From the NCBI GenBank assembly GCA_964526785.1, contig CAZGMJ010000014.1:1-64000 (forward strand): 64,000 bases of DNA, read 5' to 3'. Below are positions 63,072 through 64,000 of the stretch, piece after piece. The notes beneath the pieces were generated by a model that was given only the letters and a program-made list of their open reading frames with translations, was not told where the DNA came from and ran no database searches. The stretch's first letter is position 1. Every line of letters starts with the position of its first letter. This DNA is from CAZGMJ01 sp964526785. GTDB lineage: Bacteria; Planctomycetota; Phycisphaerae; Sedimentisphaerales; Anaerobacaceae. The position numbers and the translations under genes were made by a program.

Positions 63072-64000
63072 ATGTCCAAACGCATAGCCATTCTGGGTTC
63101 AACCGGTTCGATCGGGACCAGCGCGCTGCGGGTGATCGAGGCGCTGGGATCCGAGTATTCGGTCGTGGCGCTGACAGCCAACAGCAGTGTGGAGCTTCTG
63201 GCCGAGCAGACGCGGCGATATCAGCCCAAGTACGTGGGTATTGCAGACGGCGGGCACTGCGAGAAGCTCAAGTCGGAATTGGGGGCGAGTAAGGTGCAGG
63301 TGCTGGACGGGCCTTCAAGTCTGGAGCAGATCGCGCAGCTCGACGAGGTGGATATCGTGCTGACGGCGGTTGTGGGAGTGGCGGGACTGCCTTCGGTGCT
63401 GGCGGCGGCAAGAGCGGGCAAGCGGCTGGCGGTGGCGAACAAAGAGCCGCTGGTAGTGGCCGGGGAACTGCTGATGGCCGAGGCGCAGCGTAGCGGAGCG
63501 GCGATTCTGCCCGTGGACAGCGAACATTCGGCGGTTTTTCAGGCGATGCAGTCCGGCGGGCGGGAGCAGGTTGAGCGGATCATACTGACCGGTTCGGGCG
63601 GGCCGTTGCGGGGTGCGACCGCTGAGGATTTGCAGAAAGTGACGACAGAGCAGGCTTTGGCGCATCCAACGTGGGATATGGGGCCCAAAATCACGATCGA
63701 TTCGGCCACGCTGATGAACAAAGCGCTGGAAATCATCGAGGCGCGTTGGTTGTTCGGCGTGGCTGTCGAAAAGATCGAAGTTTTGATTCATCCTGAGTCG
63801 ATAGTACATTCATTGGTAGAATTTGTTGACGGATCGGTGGTGGCGCAGCTCGGCGAGCCCGACATGTGTCTGCCGATTCAGTATGCGCTGACATATCCCG
63901 AGCGCGTTGCGGGGATCGGCAAGCGTTTGAGGCTGGAGGAACTGGGGGTGCTGCGGTTCGAGCGGCCTCGGCCGGATGTGTTTAGAGCGCTGACGCTGGC
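63072..64000 (+). CDS. dxr: 1-deoxy-D-xylulose 5-phosphate reductoisomerase, 3' end cut by window
   Basis: The first 309 codons of an enzyme of about 390 residues; the rest lies beyond the window. It makes MEP, the substrate of IspD. The NADPH loop is GSTGSIG at residues 9-15. The active-site block ILPVDSEHSAVFQ is intact, and TGSGGPLRG, HPTWDMGPKITIDSATLMNK and IHPESIVHSLVE follow. The usual NKE(S/T)LV block reads NKEPLV here (Pro126). The frame stays open to base 64000. Confidence 0.95.
   Translation, partial: MSKRIAILGSTGSIGTSALRVIEALGSEYSVVALTANSSVELLAEQTRRYQPKYVGIADGGHCEKLKSELGASKVQVLDGPSSLEQIAQLDEVDIVLTAVVGVAGLPSVLAAARAGKRLAVANKEPLVVAGELLMAEAQRSGAAILPVDSEHSAVFQAMQSGGREQVERIILTGSGGPLRGATAEDLQKVTTEQALAHPTWDMGPKITIDSATLMNKALEIIEARWLFGVAVEKIEVLIHPESIVHSLVEFVDGSVVAQLGEPDMCLPIQYALTYPERVAGIGKRLRLEELGVLRFERPRPDVFRALTL

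Overview
The window is a compact, GC-rich, bacterial chromosomal segment with about 54 protein genes I can support, no rRNA, no recognisable tRNA, no CRISPR array and no transposase. The gene mix points to Planctomycetota, most likely class Phycisphaerae: many Tat-exported sulfatases, secreted glycoside hydrolases and FG-GAP propellers, DUF1844 next to smpB, a planctomycete-type HNH protein and small DUF4282/DUF4870 membrane proteins. This placement is inference; no rRNA is present to prove it.

Layout. 1-9240: a three-domain MetF/MetV/methyltransferase fusion, a Trk potassium uptake pair (trkH-trkA), a convergent ZIP metal transporter, a secreted beta-helix protein and two small membrane proteins behind near-identical promoters. 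9610-16063: four consecutive Tat-dependent sulfatases. 16238-29124: housekeeping genes (smpB, DUF1844, trpC, a TauE/SafE half-permease, glnS, gltX, a PfkB kinase, thpR, recA, alaS, a zinc-ribbon membrane protein). 29202-37492: secreted GH2, a lipoprotein, ispD and cobO on the minus strand; GH43 and a PL2-like pectate lyase on the plus strand. 37493-40520: a 560-base non-coding stretch, HU, a cold-shock protein, an HNH nuclease and a TrkA-C membrane protein. 40758-55921, all minus strand: leucine biosynthesis (leuA, leuC, leuD, leuB) interleaved with a XhoI-family restriction-modification pair, a four-helix-bundle IVP gene, a sulfatase and a polygalacturonase, followed by GH51, a TIR/nucleoside deoxyribosyltransferase-like protein, a Tat-exported TIM barrel and an entericidin-like lipoprotein. 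56097-64000: a large secreted protein, a DRG/Obg-type TGS GTPase, two divergent FG-GAP proteins and the 5' part of dxr.

How the genes work together. Sulfatases, GH2, GH28, GH43, GH51, the PL2-like lyase and the propeller proteins suggest a heterotroph that strips sulfate from complex pectic, arabinan or xylan-like polysaccharides and cleaves them outside the cytoplasm. The leucine genes look like one long transcription unit. It starts at a good sigma70-type promoter (55894-55921) and a nearly leaderless 24-codon leader peptide with a Leu-Leu-Leu run whose codons form one arm of a hairpin. It ends at a hairpin terminator after leuB (45623-45646). Foreign-looking cargo (restriction-modification, IVP) and catabolic cargo (sulfatase, GH28) sits inside it. 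Genes too short for ordinary ORF calling that I support are the leuA leader peptide (55810-55884), a 52-residue membrane protein (50851-51009) and the entericidin-like lipoprotein (40758-40889).
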